Of a DNA stretch of 64,000 nt, positions 14,480-25,600 are shown in pieces. The position numbers and the translations under genes are program-made. Source of the DNA: JBDGRJ01 sp042218115 (GTDB lineage Bacteria > Patescibacteriota > Patescibacteriia > Magasanikbacterales > UBA922); assembly GCA_042218115.1 (NCBI GenBank), contig JBDGRJ010000002.1, positions 8,616 through 72,615 of the forward strand. Reading direction: 5' to 3'. The first letter of the stretch is position 1. Each line of letters starts with the position of its first letter. The notes beneath the pieces were generated by a model. That model was not told the DNA's origin. It worked only from the letters and a program-made list of their open reading frames with translations, and searched no databases.

Positions 14480-17400
14480 TTACTGATTATCCACTATGTC
14501 TCGTACTTCTTCTTTGGCTAGTTCAAAGTTTTCTTTGGCTTGCTTTATTAACTCTTCATCTCCGGTACCCAGGGCTTCTCTCAGCTGTGTTCTGGCTTCT
14601 AAAAGATTTTTTGAAACTTCAGCATCCGGGTTATTTTCTACCCAACCCCAATATTCACCCTTCAATAGATCTACATCTGTGTCAGGTATTGCATCGCTTC
14701 CAGATTCTAACATTTCTTCTAAGCCTGCATCCTCTATCAGATCTGGGTTAAAGTCACTGTATTCAAGCGAAGGGTACTCTTGTACCAAATCTTTTATCCT
14801 CTCTCTCATGCCCTCCTGTACCGCTTGTGCTTCTTCAGGTGAGACCATATCAGTAATGCCATCATAAAATTTGTCTAATCCGGCCAACTCTCTGGTCGCT
14901 TCATTGTCAATCGGGGTTTCAGTAATACCTTCAGAGCCAAAGACTCTCTGAGCAATCTCTTCTTCGCTAAACTGAAAGCCTTCAGTTTCTAAAATTTCTG
15001 AGATGTTATAGCTTTCATCAAAGTCTATCAAAATATCATTTCTAATATCAGGGAGCCCCTCAAATGATCCGAGCTCTGTAGTCCCCTCTAGTGCCTCAGT
15101 CATCTTTTCCGATATTTCATCCGGATTCTCTATACCGACCCTTTCAGCTGCTTGCTGAGCTGCCTCCGCTCCGCCCTCTTGGTAGGCCTCTAAAACTTGA
15201 GTTTGAGCTTCGTTTATACCCTGCTCGGAAACATCCCCTGCAAAGTCTTCCTCGGAGAATAAATCTATAGCTTCTACCCCTTCTCCACCCCAGTCAAATT
15301 GTATTGCCTTACCCGTAGTTCCGGCCTCTTCTGCTTCTGTAGCGGCAGAAACCGTCTCTCCCACATCAGGTGGGGCTCCTCCAGTGATGTCTTCTGAAGA
15401 CTGCCCTTCTGCTGATTCACCCCCTGCTCCACCTGTAGTTGCCCCCTCTTGGCCTATCTGACCTCCACCATTCTCAATCATTGACACCAGCTCATCCGGG
15501 CTTGATGGGTGAAGCTCTTCTCCACTATCATCCAGTAGATTTATATCATCACTTTCTATGAGATTATGTACGGCTTCGGGGTCTTTTACATCCATATTAT
15601 CGGTAAACATATTTACTTTAAGTTCAGGCTCACCATCTTCAAATACCATACCAACAGTAGTTTCATGACCATCTCCACTGGCCAACAGACCGAAATCTTC
15701 ATATTTGAACCCTTTGGACGGATCTATACCGAATTTTTCTGATTGTAGCACTCGCCAATTGTGGATAACCTGATCATCATTCAATCCACCCCACTTATCA
15801 TGAGACTCTCGTATCTCCTCAGCTAAATTTTCCTTGCCGAACTCTTCTTGTATATCGTTCACCGCATGTAAGAACCCCTCTCCTTTCTCTACCGTACCTT
15901 CAGCTACAACTTCACTTGCAGCTGATTCACTCATCTCTTGGGCTGTTTCTCTTGCTAATTCCTCAGTTGCTCCCCCTGCAGCTACCGCTTCTTTAGCTGA
16001 TTGAGCCGCACCTTCTTCACTTCCAGCTACTGCTTCAGCCCCTCGAGAAAGTCCCCAATAAGCCAATAGGGAGCCGCCGGCTACTGAAAGCAAGCTTTGC
16101 CTTCTTTTCTCGGCAGACAACTCTTGAATTGCAGATTCTGATTTTCTCTCAGCTTCCTTAGCTCGCTGCTTATCCAAAAAGTTTTCAATCCGGTTTGCTG
16201 TTTCATTCTCTCTTCTAACCAGCTCTTGGCCCAACTTTTCATATAGATCCCTGTATCGGCTATTTTTGATCCTTTTAATTTTTCCTGAAGCTCGCTGAGC
16301 TTCTATCATACCCATCTTTTCTTCTATCCTATCCCTGCTCATGTTTTGCAGCTCATCTCTGGAAACATCCCTCAGAAGGCCTGTTTTTTCTCTTTTACTG
16401 AGAGACCACATTTCTAACAAATTGTAAGTTAAATCTTTACCACCCCCAAATCTCATTGCTCCGCCCAGGGCCACCATTCCAAAACCAACACCGGTAGTTG
16501 CACCTACCATAAATCCACCGTAAGTTAAGGCTATAGTAGAAGCAGTTCTTACGGAAGCTGCCCGACCGAGGAACTCTCCCGCAGCACTTAACCAGCCCCC
16601 TTCTTCATCGGGTTGTTTTTCTTTTTTCTCACCAGAAGATAAATTATAAACATTAAAGCTACCCAACCACTTCAAAACTTGGTTGGCCTTGCTGCCTACT
16701 TTCTCCAATATTCCTTGATTTTCCAGCATCTTGTCTCTTTTTTTCTCGGCTAGCTCTAGCCTCTCATCAATATCTTTTTCTATCTCACCCCCAACATACT
16801 CTGCCCTAAGCTCAAAGTACTCTTCTTCAGCCTCTTCTAACTCTCGCTTAGCTTCTCTTATTTTCTGCTGATCTTTAAATAAGCCGAAAAACTTGCCTTG
16901 CTTAGCATCTCTCAGCTTTTCTCTGGCGGCAGCGAACTTTTCTCTGGCTCGCTCTACCTCTCTTTTTGAGACAGAAGGTTCTTGCTCCTCTTCGGGTTCT
17001 CCTTCATCTCCCATAGAAACTGCCATTTCATCGAGCAGATCATTTTGGTTCTCTCTGGTCTTTCTTAAGTTATTCTTTATTTTTTCCCAGATCTGTTCTA
17101 TCTCTATTTCTTGACCGTTTATTTCTACCTTATTTTTTTTGTCATCTATCTGTCTTAAATAATCTAGTGCATCCTGTGCTTGCTTTCTTTTCTGTTCACC
17201 ATAATAGTTAAAGTCTGAAAATCTGGTGAGAATGCCTTGGCCAGACTCCAACAAAGTGCTATATATATCTCTTACTCTTTCATCAATATCCACCTCCCCT
17301 TCTTCTTGTTCTCCATAATACTTTTTCATTCTAGAGGTATCTACAACTTCTTTTATTCTTTCTTGTTCCTCCTCTCCTATGACATACTTTTCACCATCTT

Positions 17401-20400
17401 TCTTTAGTAATCCTCTATCGACTAGTTGTTCTAAATATTCTTCGTCTATCTCTGTATTGACTGCACCTTGTTTCACTTCACTGCTGGAAACTACTATACC
17501 AGAAGAGTCAAACTCAATACCACCATCTTCAACTTTAAACTCAGTAATGCCTGAGGTCGCTATTACTTTTAGCCACTCTTCAGCTTTTTGCAGACTATCT
17601 ATGTCCCAACCTTCAACATCTACACTTTCTGACTCAGAAGAAGCTTCCTCGGTAGTTTCTTCTATAGATACAAGCTCTGCAAAGGCTCTATTTTTCCTTA
17701 AATCCAGTTCATTAACCTCAAACTTTACCCTATCACCCACCTCTGCACCCTCTACGTTGACCTTAAAGCCATCCTCCAAATATACTCTGCCGGTATCTCC
17801 TGGGCCAAGCTCTTCTACCTCACCAGTATAGGTCTCACCTTCTTCCACTGGAGTCTCATTCAATATCTCCTCAACATTTTCAAACTTATCTATTCTGTTT
17901 CCTACTACCCAAATTTCACCCTCTGGGACCCTTTGATGCTGATCATGACCTACCAGTATACCCAACTCAACTAACCTATCAACTACCTCATCTTCAAAAT
18001 CCAGGTCGTCTTGTTCAAACTTTCCGCCCCTGTCTTCATAATGATTTTGGAGCCAGCTTAAGGCTCGGTCCAGGTCCTCGATCAAATCCTCATTTTCGCT
18101 GTCCGTTTCCTCCCCCTCTTCGCCTTCATCTTCTGGGCTTTCTTTTGAGACTAGATTTGCCCAAGCTCTTTTAGTTCTAATATTAACGTCATCTATATCT
18201 TCTATTTCATACTCTATTATATCTCCCATCTCAGCACCTTCTATAATTACCTCATATTCACCATGCTGTATTAGGCCTCTGCCTTGATGGTCTGTCTCGG
18301 AGACTCTACCTTCAAACTTTTGATTTAATTTTGGTATTTCATCCACTATTTCTTGAATGCTATCAAATTTGTCTATTCTGTTCCCCACTACCCAAAGTTC
18401 GTCATCAGGTATTCTATTGTCTCTTCTATCTTCTTCATTGCTTATTAGAATCCCATACTTGATTAGATCATCTATTACTTCCTGTTCAAAATCCAGATTA
18501 TCTTTTTTAAATTTGCCGTTTACTTCTTCATGATTATCTTGTAGCCACTCTAGGGCTTGGTCTAAATCTTGTTCTACTTCTATGTCTGGACCAGTTTCTT
18601 GTGTTTGTTGGTTAGCCTCCCTTGTTGTCTCTGAAGGCAGTTTTGCAAAAGCAATACCTCTATCAGGTTTAACATCTTCAACTTCAAATTCCACAGTCTC
18701 ACCTTTTTCAGCACCCTCTACAAATACAATAAAATTATCGGAAAAACGTGCTATGCCATCACCCTCCCTGCCTTCTTCTGTAATCTCTTTCTCGTAAGTT
18801 CTCCCCTCTTCCACAGGAGAATCATGTTCTTCAATAATATCCTCCAGACTATCGTGTCTATGCATAGTCAAACCATTGACCCAAACTTCACCTTCGGGTA
18901 CTTGACTCTTATCTTCGTTGCTCAATAAAACCCCGTAACTAATTAATTGATTCAGCAGGTCCCTGTTTATATTTAAATCTTCTTTTTTAAACTTTCCATC
19001 TACTTCTTCATAATGTTCTTTTATATAATTGAATGCACTTTGAAGGTCTTCATTAATCTCGCTAGCCTCTGGTTGGGGAGCGGATACTTGGTCTTCATCA
19101 TAATCTCTAACCTCCTGTAATTTTACTTTAGCAAAGCCCTCTCTAACAGCTGGAGACCGGCCGGAGTTGGGTTCAAAAATTTTTACATCCACTTTAGCGC
19201 CCACTAATTCTTCATCAAAATTATTTTTTCCAAACTCCTGTTGTAAAACATTTGTAGTTTCTGGGGTATTTTTAACAAGTAGCTTGTAATCTATATCTTC
19301 CAGCTCAATTACTCCATCGTTATTATCTATTGAGCCAATCTCAACATCGGTGAACTCTTTCCCTTCTTCTATTTCTTCGGGGGCATTTTCAATTTCATCC
19401 AAGGATTCTAAGATTGTTTTGTAACTCTCGCTGTGTATAACCTTTTTAAATCTATCTGTGATATAGAAATTATCCTCTTCTTGTTTTATAAATTTATTTT
19501 CTATTAATTTAGAAACAAGACCATCAAGATTCTCACTTATTAAACCCCTCAACTCTTCTACTTCTACCTTAGGTTCCTTCTCTTGGTTTAGGGTCGATTG
19601 CCTAAAGAGGTTAAGTTCTAACCAATCTGAAAGCTCTTCTCTACTGGCAAATTCATCTTGAGGCAACTGCTCAAAATGATAGTCTATGTTTGCTTCAAGC
19701 ATATCATTAAGCTGTTGCTCATATTCATCTATAGTATAAGTCGCACCCTCTACTTTAATCTCCTCATTCTCTATATGCTCCTTGTGAGGGTAAATAATTT
19801 GTTTAAATTCACTGATTAAACTTGAAAGTTCGCTCACTCGTTCTCGTTCTAGTATCGGAAAGTCATTCTCGTTCTCTATATCTTCCAACTCATACTCATG
19901 CAATGATATAATATCACCCATTATCTCACTCAGTTCTTCTACCTTTCTTTCTCCCATAACCTCAGCTAACTCCGAGATAGAGAAACCTTGCGGGTTTACA
20001 ACCTCTGAGATCTCAATATCCACGAAATCACCCACCTCATAATCATTATCATCAGAAAAGACATCTTTTACGATCACATTTCTGCCATTAATTTTGACTA
20101 GCCCGTCACCAGTTTTTTCTCCATCCTCTTCCAACTCTTTCACAACCCTTTGGGTATATCTTTGGCCTTGCTCAAACTCACCGGCTTCTATGACAGGATA
20201 CTCGTGTTGTTCCGGTAATATGGTGGCATAGGCTACATCATCTTGGGTATTTACTCCCGTAATTTCAATCTCTTTTGTTTCGTCATAATCTGAAGGTATG
20301 GCATTTCGTATCTTTAAGTTAAACCCACCAAAGGTATTAAACATATTTAGTTCAGATTCTTCTTCATTATAAACCCCCTCTTTAAGCTCAAGCCGAAAAG

Positions 20401-22279
20401 TCTCGCCTTCTTCTACTGGGCTGGTGCTTTCTTTAATTTCTCCGAAGTCTTTTTCTGCTACAATCCTATATTCATCTTCTTCTAAGTCGTCATTCTCTTC
20501 TACTGATTCTAAGACACCCGCTCGCTGAAGTCTCGAGATTACTCTATCCGGAAATAAAGAAAGTTCATCCTTTTTAACTGTATCCCCTAGATTGTACTTA
20601 TGGTTTTTAAGCCATCCATTTGCGAACTTAGTACTATCAATAGTTTTACCTCCTATTACCTCAGCAGAACCGTTGCTCCCGTGACCACCAACATTCGTAA
20701 TTTTTATATCTACTACATCACCCTTCTCGACCCCGGCATTTATATACACCCTATTTCCAGCAGTTGTTTCTATATAGTAATCTCCATCTTCTTTCTTTTG
20801 TGATATCTTTACATCTCTTATAATGCTTCCTTCGGAAAACTCATTTTCTGTAATTTCTTCCCGAATTTCATTCGGTTCCGGGGCTGGTTCGGGCTCAGTG
20901 TCTGCATTTGAATCATCATTTAGTCCATCAGCCGCCTGCTCATGAAAGCGCTCACTCTCCTCAATGACCTCTTCTAAAAACTCAAGCTGGTCTTCATAGT
21001 CTTGATATGTACACTCTTCACTCAAGCCGTATTCCTCAAGAAGCAATTCAGGGTTATCATCATACTCTTCCATTTTTTGCTCAAAATTACTTTTTTTGTT
21101 TTTTAACATTTCCAGGCCCGCTTCATCATATATTGGCTCACTATATTCATCGGGATACCTCTGAGAATCCAACTCATGAGACTGAAGCTCACCTCTAAAG
21201 CTTAAAATCTCAGAAATATCATCGGCTACAGAAAAATCCTCCTTAGCTTCCACGATTTCTTTAAAAGCATCTAATAACTCCCGGACCTCCACTTGTCCGA
21301 GGTTATTAAACTCTACTGTGACACCATCTATATCAAAGTCTAGATCCTCTTTCTCATCTTTAGCATTTTGAAAACCTACCTCTAATCTTTCCAACCTTAG
21401 ATCATCTAAGACCTCCCTTCCTATTTTTATCTCTCCTGAAGCATCTCTAGCTAATCCTATATTTGGTAATTTACTAACTACTTTTTCAGCAGACCATTTC
21501 TCCAATTTCTCTTTTATTTCTTCCTGCTCAAAACTGTGCTCTCCGGAAGTATCTATAATGCCTTTGTCTATCCAGTCTTGCTTCCATCCATTGCCTGAGT
21601 TGTAAATTTTCTCCTCCCAAAGCTCTTCCCAGCTCTCTTCGTCCAACTTCTCAAACTCTTCTGTAAGCACCTGTTTTATATCTTCTTTGGTAGCGCTATC
21701 TAAGTCAGCATCATACAAAGCTCTCAAAACCTGCTCTTCTGTCAAACTCACTTTAGTCAAACCCTCTTCTTCTGCATAATCTTCTATCCGACTCAAATCT
21801 GATACGACATAGGAGTTCTCACCAGAATTGTATTCTACTCCATTATTTCTTAGCTCTTCTAGTATCTCTCTTAACTCATCCGTATCTACTTGATTAAAAT
21901 TTCTCGCAGCAAGCCCTAAATTACCAGCTACCATCTGATAGCCATTCTCTCGTTTCAGAAGCCAATCAATAACTTCAGCCTTTTTCTCAGAAGAGACAAA
22001 ACCTTCTGCTTCTTCTCTAAATTCACCAGTAATTAAATCTTCTATATATTCAACGGCATCAAAGTCGTCCTCATGAGCACTCCACAAAAAATCATCTAGT
22101 GAAATACCATGGCCATCTAAAATACCCCTTAAAGTTTCACTGACTTCCGACTCATCTATCAGACCGGAAGACTCTTTAAAAGTTTCTAAATCACTTAAAA
22201 TATCCCCCTTCTCTTGAGGAGATAAATTGTTTAATTCATGTTGTATAGAACCTTTTTTATCCTCTAAATTTTCTATCAT
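14480..22279 (-). CDS. Giant acidic protein with interleaved TRAM-like and winged-helix-like repeats
   Basis: A 2599-residue protein without a signal peptide. Residues 1-470 are helical with short HTH-like units. Residues about 476-1541 contain roughly seven TRAM-like beta-barrel domains (near 476-543, 616-685, 693-775, 966-1056, 1151-1216, 1316-1378, 1477-1541). The last three fit the TRAM pattern best: entry strand, G-D-G-x-A/G-R, V-x-V-E-G-A-x-x-G-D-x-V-x-F-E-V, then R-A-F/W-A-x-L. A helical, winged-helix-like unit of 70-80 residues precedes most of them. Coiled coil follows (about 1700-1860), then two Gly/Ala-rich hydrophobic stretches (about 1907-1947 and 2057-2087) and an acidic C-terminus with RTQLREALGTGDEE. 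TRAM domains bind RNA in methylthiotransferases and RNA methyltransferases, so RNA binding is inferred. The leader has no Shine-Dalgarno. I recognise no named family for the whole protein. Confidence 0.8.
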   Translation of the reverse strand: MIENLEDKKGSIQHELNNLSPQEKGDILSDLETFKESSGLIDESEVSETLRGILDGHGISLDDFLWSAHEDDFDAVEYIEDLITGEFREEAEGFVSSEKKAEVIDWLLKRENGYQMVAGNLGLAARNFNQVDTDELREILEELRNNGVEYNSGENSYVVSDLSRIEDYAEEEGLTKVSLTEEQVLRALYDADLDSATKEDIKQVLTEEFEKLDEESWEELWEEKIYNSGNGWKQDWIDKGIIDTSGEHSFEQEEIKEKLEKWSAEKVVSKLPNIGLARDASGEIKIGREVLDDLRLERLEVGFQNAKDEKEDLDFDIDGVTVEFNNLGQVEVRELLDAFKEIVEAKEDFSVADDISEILSFRGELQSHELDSQRYPDEYSEPIYDEAGLEMLKNKKSNFEQKMEEYDDNPELLLEEYGLSEECTYQDYEDQLEFLEEVIEESERFHEQAADGLNDDSNADTEPEPAPEPNEIREEITENEFSEGSIIRDVKISQKKEDGDYYIETTAGNRVYINAGVEKGDVVDIKITNVGGHGSNGSAEVIGGKTIDSTKFANGWLKNHKYNLGDTVKKDELSLFPDRVISRLQRAGVLESVEENDDLEEDEYRIVAEKDFGEIKESTSPVEEGETFRLELKEGVYNEEESELNMFNTFGGFNLKIRNAIPSDYDETKEIEITGVNTQDDVAYATILPEQHEYPVIEAGEFEQGQRYTQRVVKELEEDGEKTGDGLVKINGRNVIVKDVFSDDNDYEVGDFVDIEISEVVNPQGFSISELAEVMGERKVEELSEIMGDIISLHEYELEDIENENDFPILERERVSELSSLISEFKQIIYPHKEHIENEEIKVEGATYTIDEYEQQLNDMLEANIDYHFEQLPQDEFASREELSDWLELNLFRQSTLNQEKEPKVEVEELRGLISENLDGLVSKLIENKFIKQEEDNFYITDRFKKVIHSESYKTILESLDEIENAPEEIEEGKEFTDVEIGSIDNNDGVIELEDIDYKLLVKNTPETTNVLQQEFGKNNFDEELVGAKVDVKIFEPNSGRSPAVREGFAKVKLQEVRDYDEDQVSAPQPEASEINEDLQSAFNYIKEHYEEVDGKFKKEDLNINRDLLNQLISYGVLLSNEDKSQVPEGEVWVNGLTMHRHDSLEDIIEEHDSPVEEGRTYEKEITEEGREGDGIARFSDNFIVFVEGAEKGETVEFEVEDVKPDRGIAFAKLPSETTREANQQTQETGPDIEVEQDLDQALEWLQDNHEEVNGKFKKDNLDFEQEVIDDLIKYGILISNEEDRRDNRIPDDELWVVGNRIDKFDSIQEIVDEIPKLNQKFEGRVSETDHQGRGLIQHGEYEVIIEGAEMGDIIEYEIEDIDDVNIRTKRAWANLVSKESPEDEGEEGEETDSENEDLIEDLDRALSWLQNHYEDRGGKFEQDDLDFEDEVVDRLVELGILVGHDQHQRVPEGEIWVVGNRIDKFENVEEILNETPVEEGETYTGEVEELGPGDTGRVYLEDGFKVNVEGAEVGDRVKFEVNELDLRKNRAFAELVSIEETTEEASSESESVDVEGWDIDSLQKAEEWLKVIATSGITEFKVEDGGIEFDSSGIVVSSSEVKQGAVNTEIDEEYLEQLVDRGLLKKDGEKYVIGEEEQERIKEVVDTSRMKKYYGEQEEGEVDIDERVRDIYSTLLESGQGILTRFSDFNYYGEQKRKQAQDALDYLRQIDDKKNKVEINGQEIEIEQIWEKIKNNLRKTRENQNDLLDEMAVSMGDEGEPEEEQEPSVSKREVERAREKFAAAREKLRDAKQGKFFGLFKDQQKIREAKRELEEAEEEYFELRAEYVGGEIEKDIDERLELAEKKRDKMLENQGILEKVGSKANQVLKWLGSFNVYNLSSGEKKEKQPDEEGGWLSAAGEFLGRAASVRTASTIALTYGGFMVGATTGVGFGMVALGGAMRFGGGKDLTYNLLEMWSLSKREKTGLLRDVSRDELQNMSRDRIEEKMGMIEAQRASGKIKRIKNSRYRDLYEKLGQELVRRENETANRIENFLDKQRAKEAERKSESAIQELSAEKRRQSLLSVAGGSLLAYWGLSRGAEAVAGSEEGAAQSAKEAVAAGGATEELARETAQEMSESAASEVVAEGTVEKGEGFLHAVNDIQEEFGKENLAEEIRESHDKWGGLNDDQVIHNWRVLQSEKFGIDPSKGFKYEDFGLLASGDGHETTVGMVFEDGEPELKVNMFTDNMDVKDPEAVHNLIESDDINLLDDSGEELHPSSPDELVSMIENGGGQIGQEGATTGGAGGESAEGQSSEDITGGAPPDVGETVSAATEAEEAGTTGKAIQFDWGGEGVEAIDLFSEEDFAGDVSEQGINEAQTQVLEAYQEGGAEAAQQAAERVGIENPDEISEKMTEALEGTTELGSFEGLPDIRNDILIDFDESYNISEILETEGFQFSEEEIAQRVFGSEGITETPIDNEATRELAGLDKFYDGITDMVSPEEAQAVQEGMRERIKDLVQEYPSLEYSDFNPDLIEDAGLEEMLESGSDAIPDTDVDLLKGEYWGWVENNPDAEVSKNLLEARTQLREALGTGDEELIKQAKENFELAKEEVRDIVDNQ
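17655..19066 (-). repeat. Three tandem [winged-helix-like + TRAM-like] repeat units inside the giant gene
   Basis: Units of about 160 residues recur at residues 1072-1216, 1233-1378 and 1400-1541. Each starts with a D-L-x-x-A-x-x-W/Y-L/I helix, has G-K-F-K/E-x-x-x-L, a L-I/V-x-x-G-I/V-L turn and an E-x-W-V strand (WVVGNRIDKF in two copies). The TRAM-like barrel follows. This periodicity shows internal duplication. Confidence 0.75.
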
Positions 22280-22298
22280 AGATAAAAGTTTTATTTAC

Positions 22299-22607
22299 TT
22301 AAATATCAAGATCGCTGACCTTATCTTTCAATTCCTGCTTTACTTGTAGCACCTCCTGTCTTAACATATCTTCAAAATCATCTATCTGCTCCAATAGTGA
22401 ATTGACCTTCTGCTGGTTTTGGTTGTCTATAGCGTCTATAAACTCTTGTCTCTGCTTTTCTGAAAACTTGTCTATAACTTTATTAAATAACCGCTCTTGA
22501 ACTAAATCGGTCGCTTTTCTTAAGATTCGTGCCTTCCTTTCATCATCCAATGACTCAATGCCTAAAATGGAAATTATATTTTCTTGTAATAAAGATTGAG
22601 AATCCAT
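22299..22607 (-). CDS. Small helical protein (DUF5663-like) paired with the giant gene
   Basis: A 102-residue, all-helical, acidic protein. It starts QSLLQENIISILGIESLDDE and continues with amphipathic helices such as RKATDLVQERLFNKVIDKF and a C-terminal coiled coil. The pattern (hydrophobic start, glycine, then a long helix bearing ERLFNKV-type sequence) resembles the DUF5663 proteins that I remember as common in Patescibacteria; that family name is from memory and not verified. It lies 19 bases upstream of the 2599-residue giant gene. A paralogous small gene sits at 27702-28043 upstream of the other giant gene. A chaperone or assembly-partner role is possible but unproven. Confidence 0.7.
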   Translation of the reverse strand: MDSQSLLQENIISILGIESLDDERKARILRKATDLVQERLFNKVIDKFSEKQRQEFIDAIDNQNQQKVNSLLEQIDDFEDMLRQEVLQVKQELKDKVSDLDI

Positions 22608-22641
22608 ATCGTAAAATTAAATATTTTAAAAATTTTTGAAA

Positions 22642-25600
22642 CTAAACTGACTCCCTAAGCTGTTCCAATTCTTCTTCTTGGGTTTGTTGTAGCCTCTCTT
22701 TCATCAAGACCAACTCTGCTGCTACTTTATTCAGTTCTTTTAAGTCCTCTATTCTCTGCTCAATCTGTTCTTGATCCTCCAGCTCACTAATAGCATTTAC
22801 CTCGCTTTCTATTTTTTCTTTTACTCCCGCCAATGCACCTCCTCCTTCCAAAACAAACTCAAGCCCCTCTTGAAGTTCTCCATCACTGCTGTCTTCTCGC
22901 ATATCCAAAGCTTGCAGATAAGCAAACTCAGTCTGAAGGCTGTCAATATTTCCATTCCACTCCTCGGATCGGTTGATCATATCACCAAATCTATCTCCAA
23001 ATTCTCCTCTCTCCGGCATCTCAACATCATATATTTCATCTAACTCCTCTTTAAACTCACCGTCCTCATTTATCACTAATATATCTTCAAGCTCTTCAAA
23101 TCTATCCCCTCTTTCTTGTTCAATATCTTCTACGGTCTCCATCTCCATCATCTCTTCCTTTACTGCAATAACAGTTCTAAAATTCTCATTGAACTCACCT
23201 ATATCTACATCAGCACCTGCCTCCATTGTGTCGGGGTGATTATTAAACAACCAAGTCTCTTTCATCTGCTCCAACTCAGACAAAGTGAAATCAGAAATTC
23301 TCGCATCTTCTTCCAAGTTGAGCTCCTCTTTAACGTATTGCCAAGCCTCTTGAAATTCTTCGCTATTTTCCAGCTGATCCTCATAAATTTCCACAGCTGT
23401 TTCTTCACTTTCTTCGGCCTGCATCATAACCTCTTTAGGTACTGGAAGACTTTCGGGGCTACCTTCTACCTTGGTTAATGCGGAGGTAGGTCTTTTTATA
23501 GGAAGCTTATCTTCCTGTCCGGTAGGTGGTGGAGGAGTTGGCCCCGGACCATCAGTAGTGGTTCCTCCGCCTCCGCCGCCACCTTCATCATCATCGTCTG
23601 TCTCTTCTCTTTGTCTCCTCTCAGGTTCTATACCCGCTCCCACTTTTTCTCCGGAATGAGGATAAATATCGAAAGCAGGAAATACATTCGGGCCATCTTC
23701 AGCAGTAGGCTCAGTGAGAGTTACTTCATTCATATAGCTATTTACAGTCTCCGCAGCCATTTCAGCTGATACAGCTGAATCCGGAGTTCCTTGTCCTTGT
23801 ACAGATGAGTAGATTAAAGCTTTATCACCTTGAGCTTGATCAGAACCATGTTCAACAATCTCCATCAGATCGGCTTTCAAAACAGCCTCACCACCTGGCC
23901 CTTCTTCAAAGCACATATCATATGCCGGGTGGCTTTTAGGTATTTCTACTGATCCATCCGCATCGAAAGGAATCTGAAAACGTTCTGCTCCAGAAGCTTC
24001 TTCTGGTCTAATCTCCAAGAACATCCTTCCTTCACTTAGTGCTTCATTGGGTTTACCAATAATATCAGAGGGAAAGTCAGTTTGAGAGCCTGCTATCTGT
24101 TCTCCCTGGGCATTGGTGGCAAATTCTTCCATATCGATCTTAAACTCAATATTTCCCTGACCATCAAAGCCGCTCTCAGATACTCCCCCCCAGTAGCTTC
24201 TCAACTCATTAAAATCATAAGTATCAGGAGTCTCATTTCCTAACCAAATTTTATCGGATTGATCAAGTTGATACACATCAGACATTTTATCTGATAGCTG
24301 GTCCATTTTGTCTGCTGCCGGTACTTCACTCATCTCCCATCCACCCATGATACTTTGTACATTTTCACTCATACCACCTTGGGGCACAATCCCCTCGGAA
24401 CCAAGACGGTTAATGGTTTTTTGAGTTAGGGCCCCTGTTTTATGATTAAAGTCTAGTGGAACTTGATCACCTTCCGGAGTGAACAGCTCGGCCTCATGAG
24501 AGCCGGAACTGGGCTGAATATTAAAACCTTCAGGTAGATTTATATTTAATTCACCACCACTCAGCTGCATGGTTTGTGAATGATCGGGCGCCAGATAATT
24601 TATAGAGTCTTTTGCCCCACTTATCCAATCACCCATAGAATCCAATACACTCGCTGCTACAGTCTGATTTTCTCCCTGCTCCCAGCCTGCGATAAAATCG
24701 AATACACCTTGAGTTTCTGGTTCGCTAGTCCAACTTACTGCATTGGATCCTTCCCAACCCAGCTCTGCCGTCTCTGCCAGTGCGGCACCGCCGATCATAC
24801 CAAAGGTGCCTGCTGCCGTAGCTTCTCGTAATGCCTTTTGTCTACGATAACTATCGAAGTGTTCTTGCAGTTCTTGCTCATACTCTGAATAGGCGGGTAA
24901 GAATCGCTCTTGATATCTGTGTTCTATAGTTTGATCGATTGTGTCAGGAGCTATGTTATGTTTTTCTTTTAAGCCTTGTTTGATTTCAGCTTTTAATACC
25001 ATCAAATTTGCATGAATATCTTCAGTTTCTCTGGCTTGATAATTAATCATATTTCTGTTTTCGTCACGCTCGAATTTCTGTCTGTTTTCTATCTCAGCTA
25101 ACTGCTCCATTACTTGTTCCAACTCTTCGTCAGACAGGTCACCTCGAAGCTCAAAGCTATCGTCTTTACAATATTCAGTCTGAAACCTGTCTACAAAATT
25201 TTCTGCATTTAGCATTTCTAATGAAAACTGCTCCAGCTCTTCTCTGAACTCCTCCTCTTCAACAGTCTCTTCCCCTCTAGCTTTTGCCTCCTCAACATAA
25301 GCTTGTTGTTCTTTTAACCTTTTAGAGGATTCAAAATATTTACCTACTCCAACACCAGCACCAAGCCCAACCAGACCTCCTACTGCTGAGCTAGCTCCGT
25401 AAGCGGCTCTTTGGCCTAAAAATCCTGCAGCTCCTGCTGTAGCTCCAACTACACTCGCTGCATTAACCGGAACTTTTTCTGCAATTTTTGATTTTTGTAC
25501 CGCATCCACCATCTTGTCAAGCGCTCCATACTCTTCTTCCGCTTCCCGTTTAAATTTAGAAGCGGCTTCACCGATGGTGACATCCATCTGTTGTACTTGA

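Noticed and set aside
20600..21198. Plus-strand ORFs within the giant gene
   Set aside because: They are shadows of the 2599-residue frame, without any domain or leader of their own.
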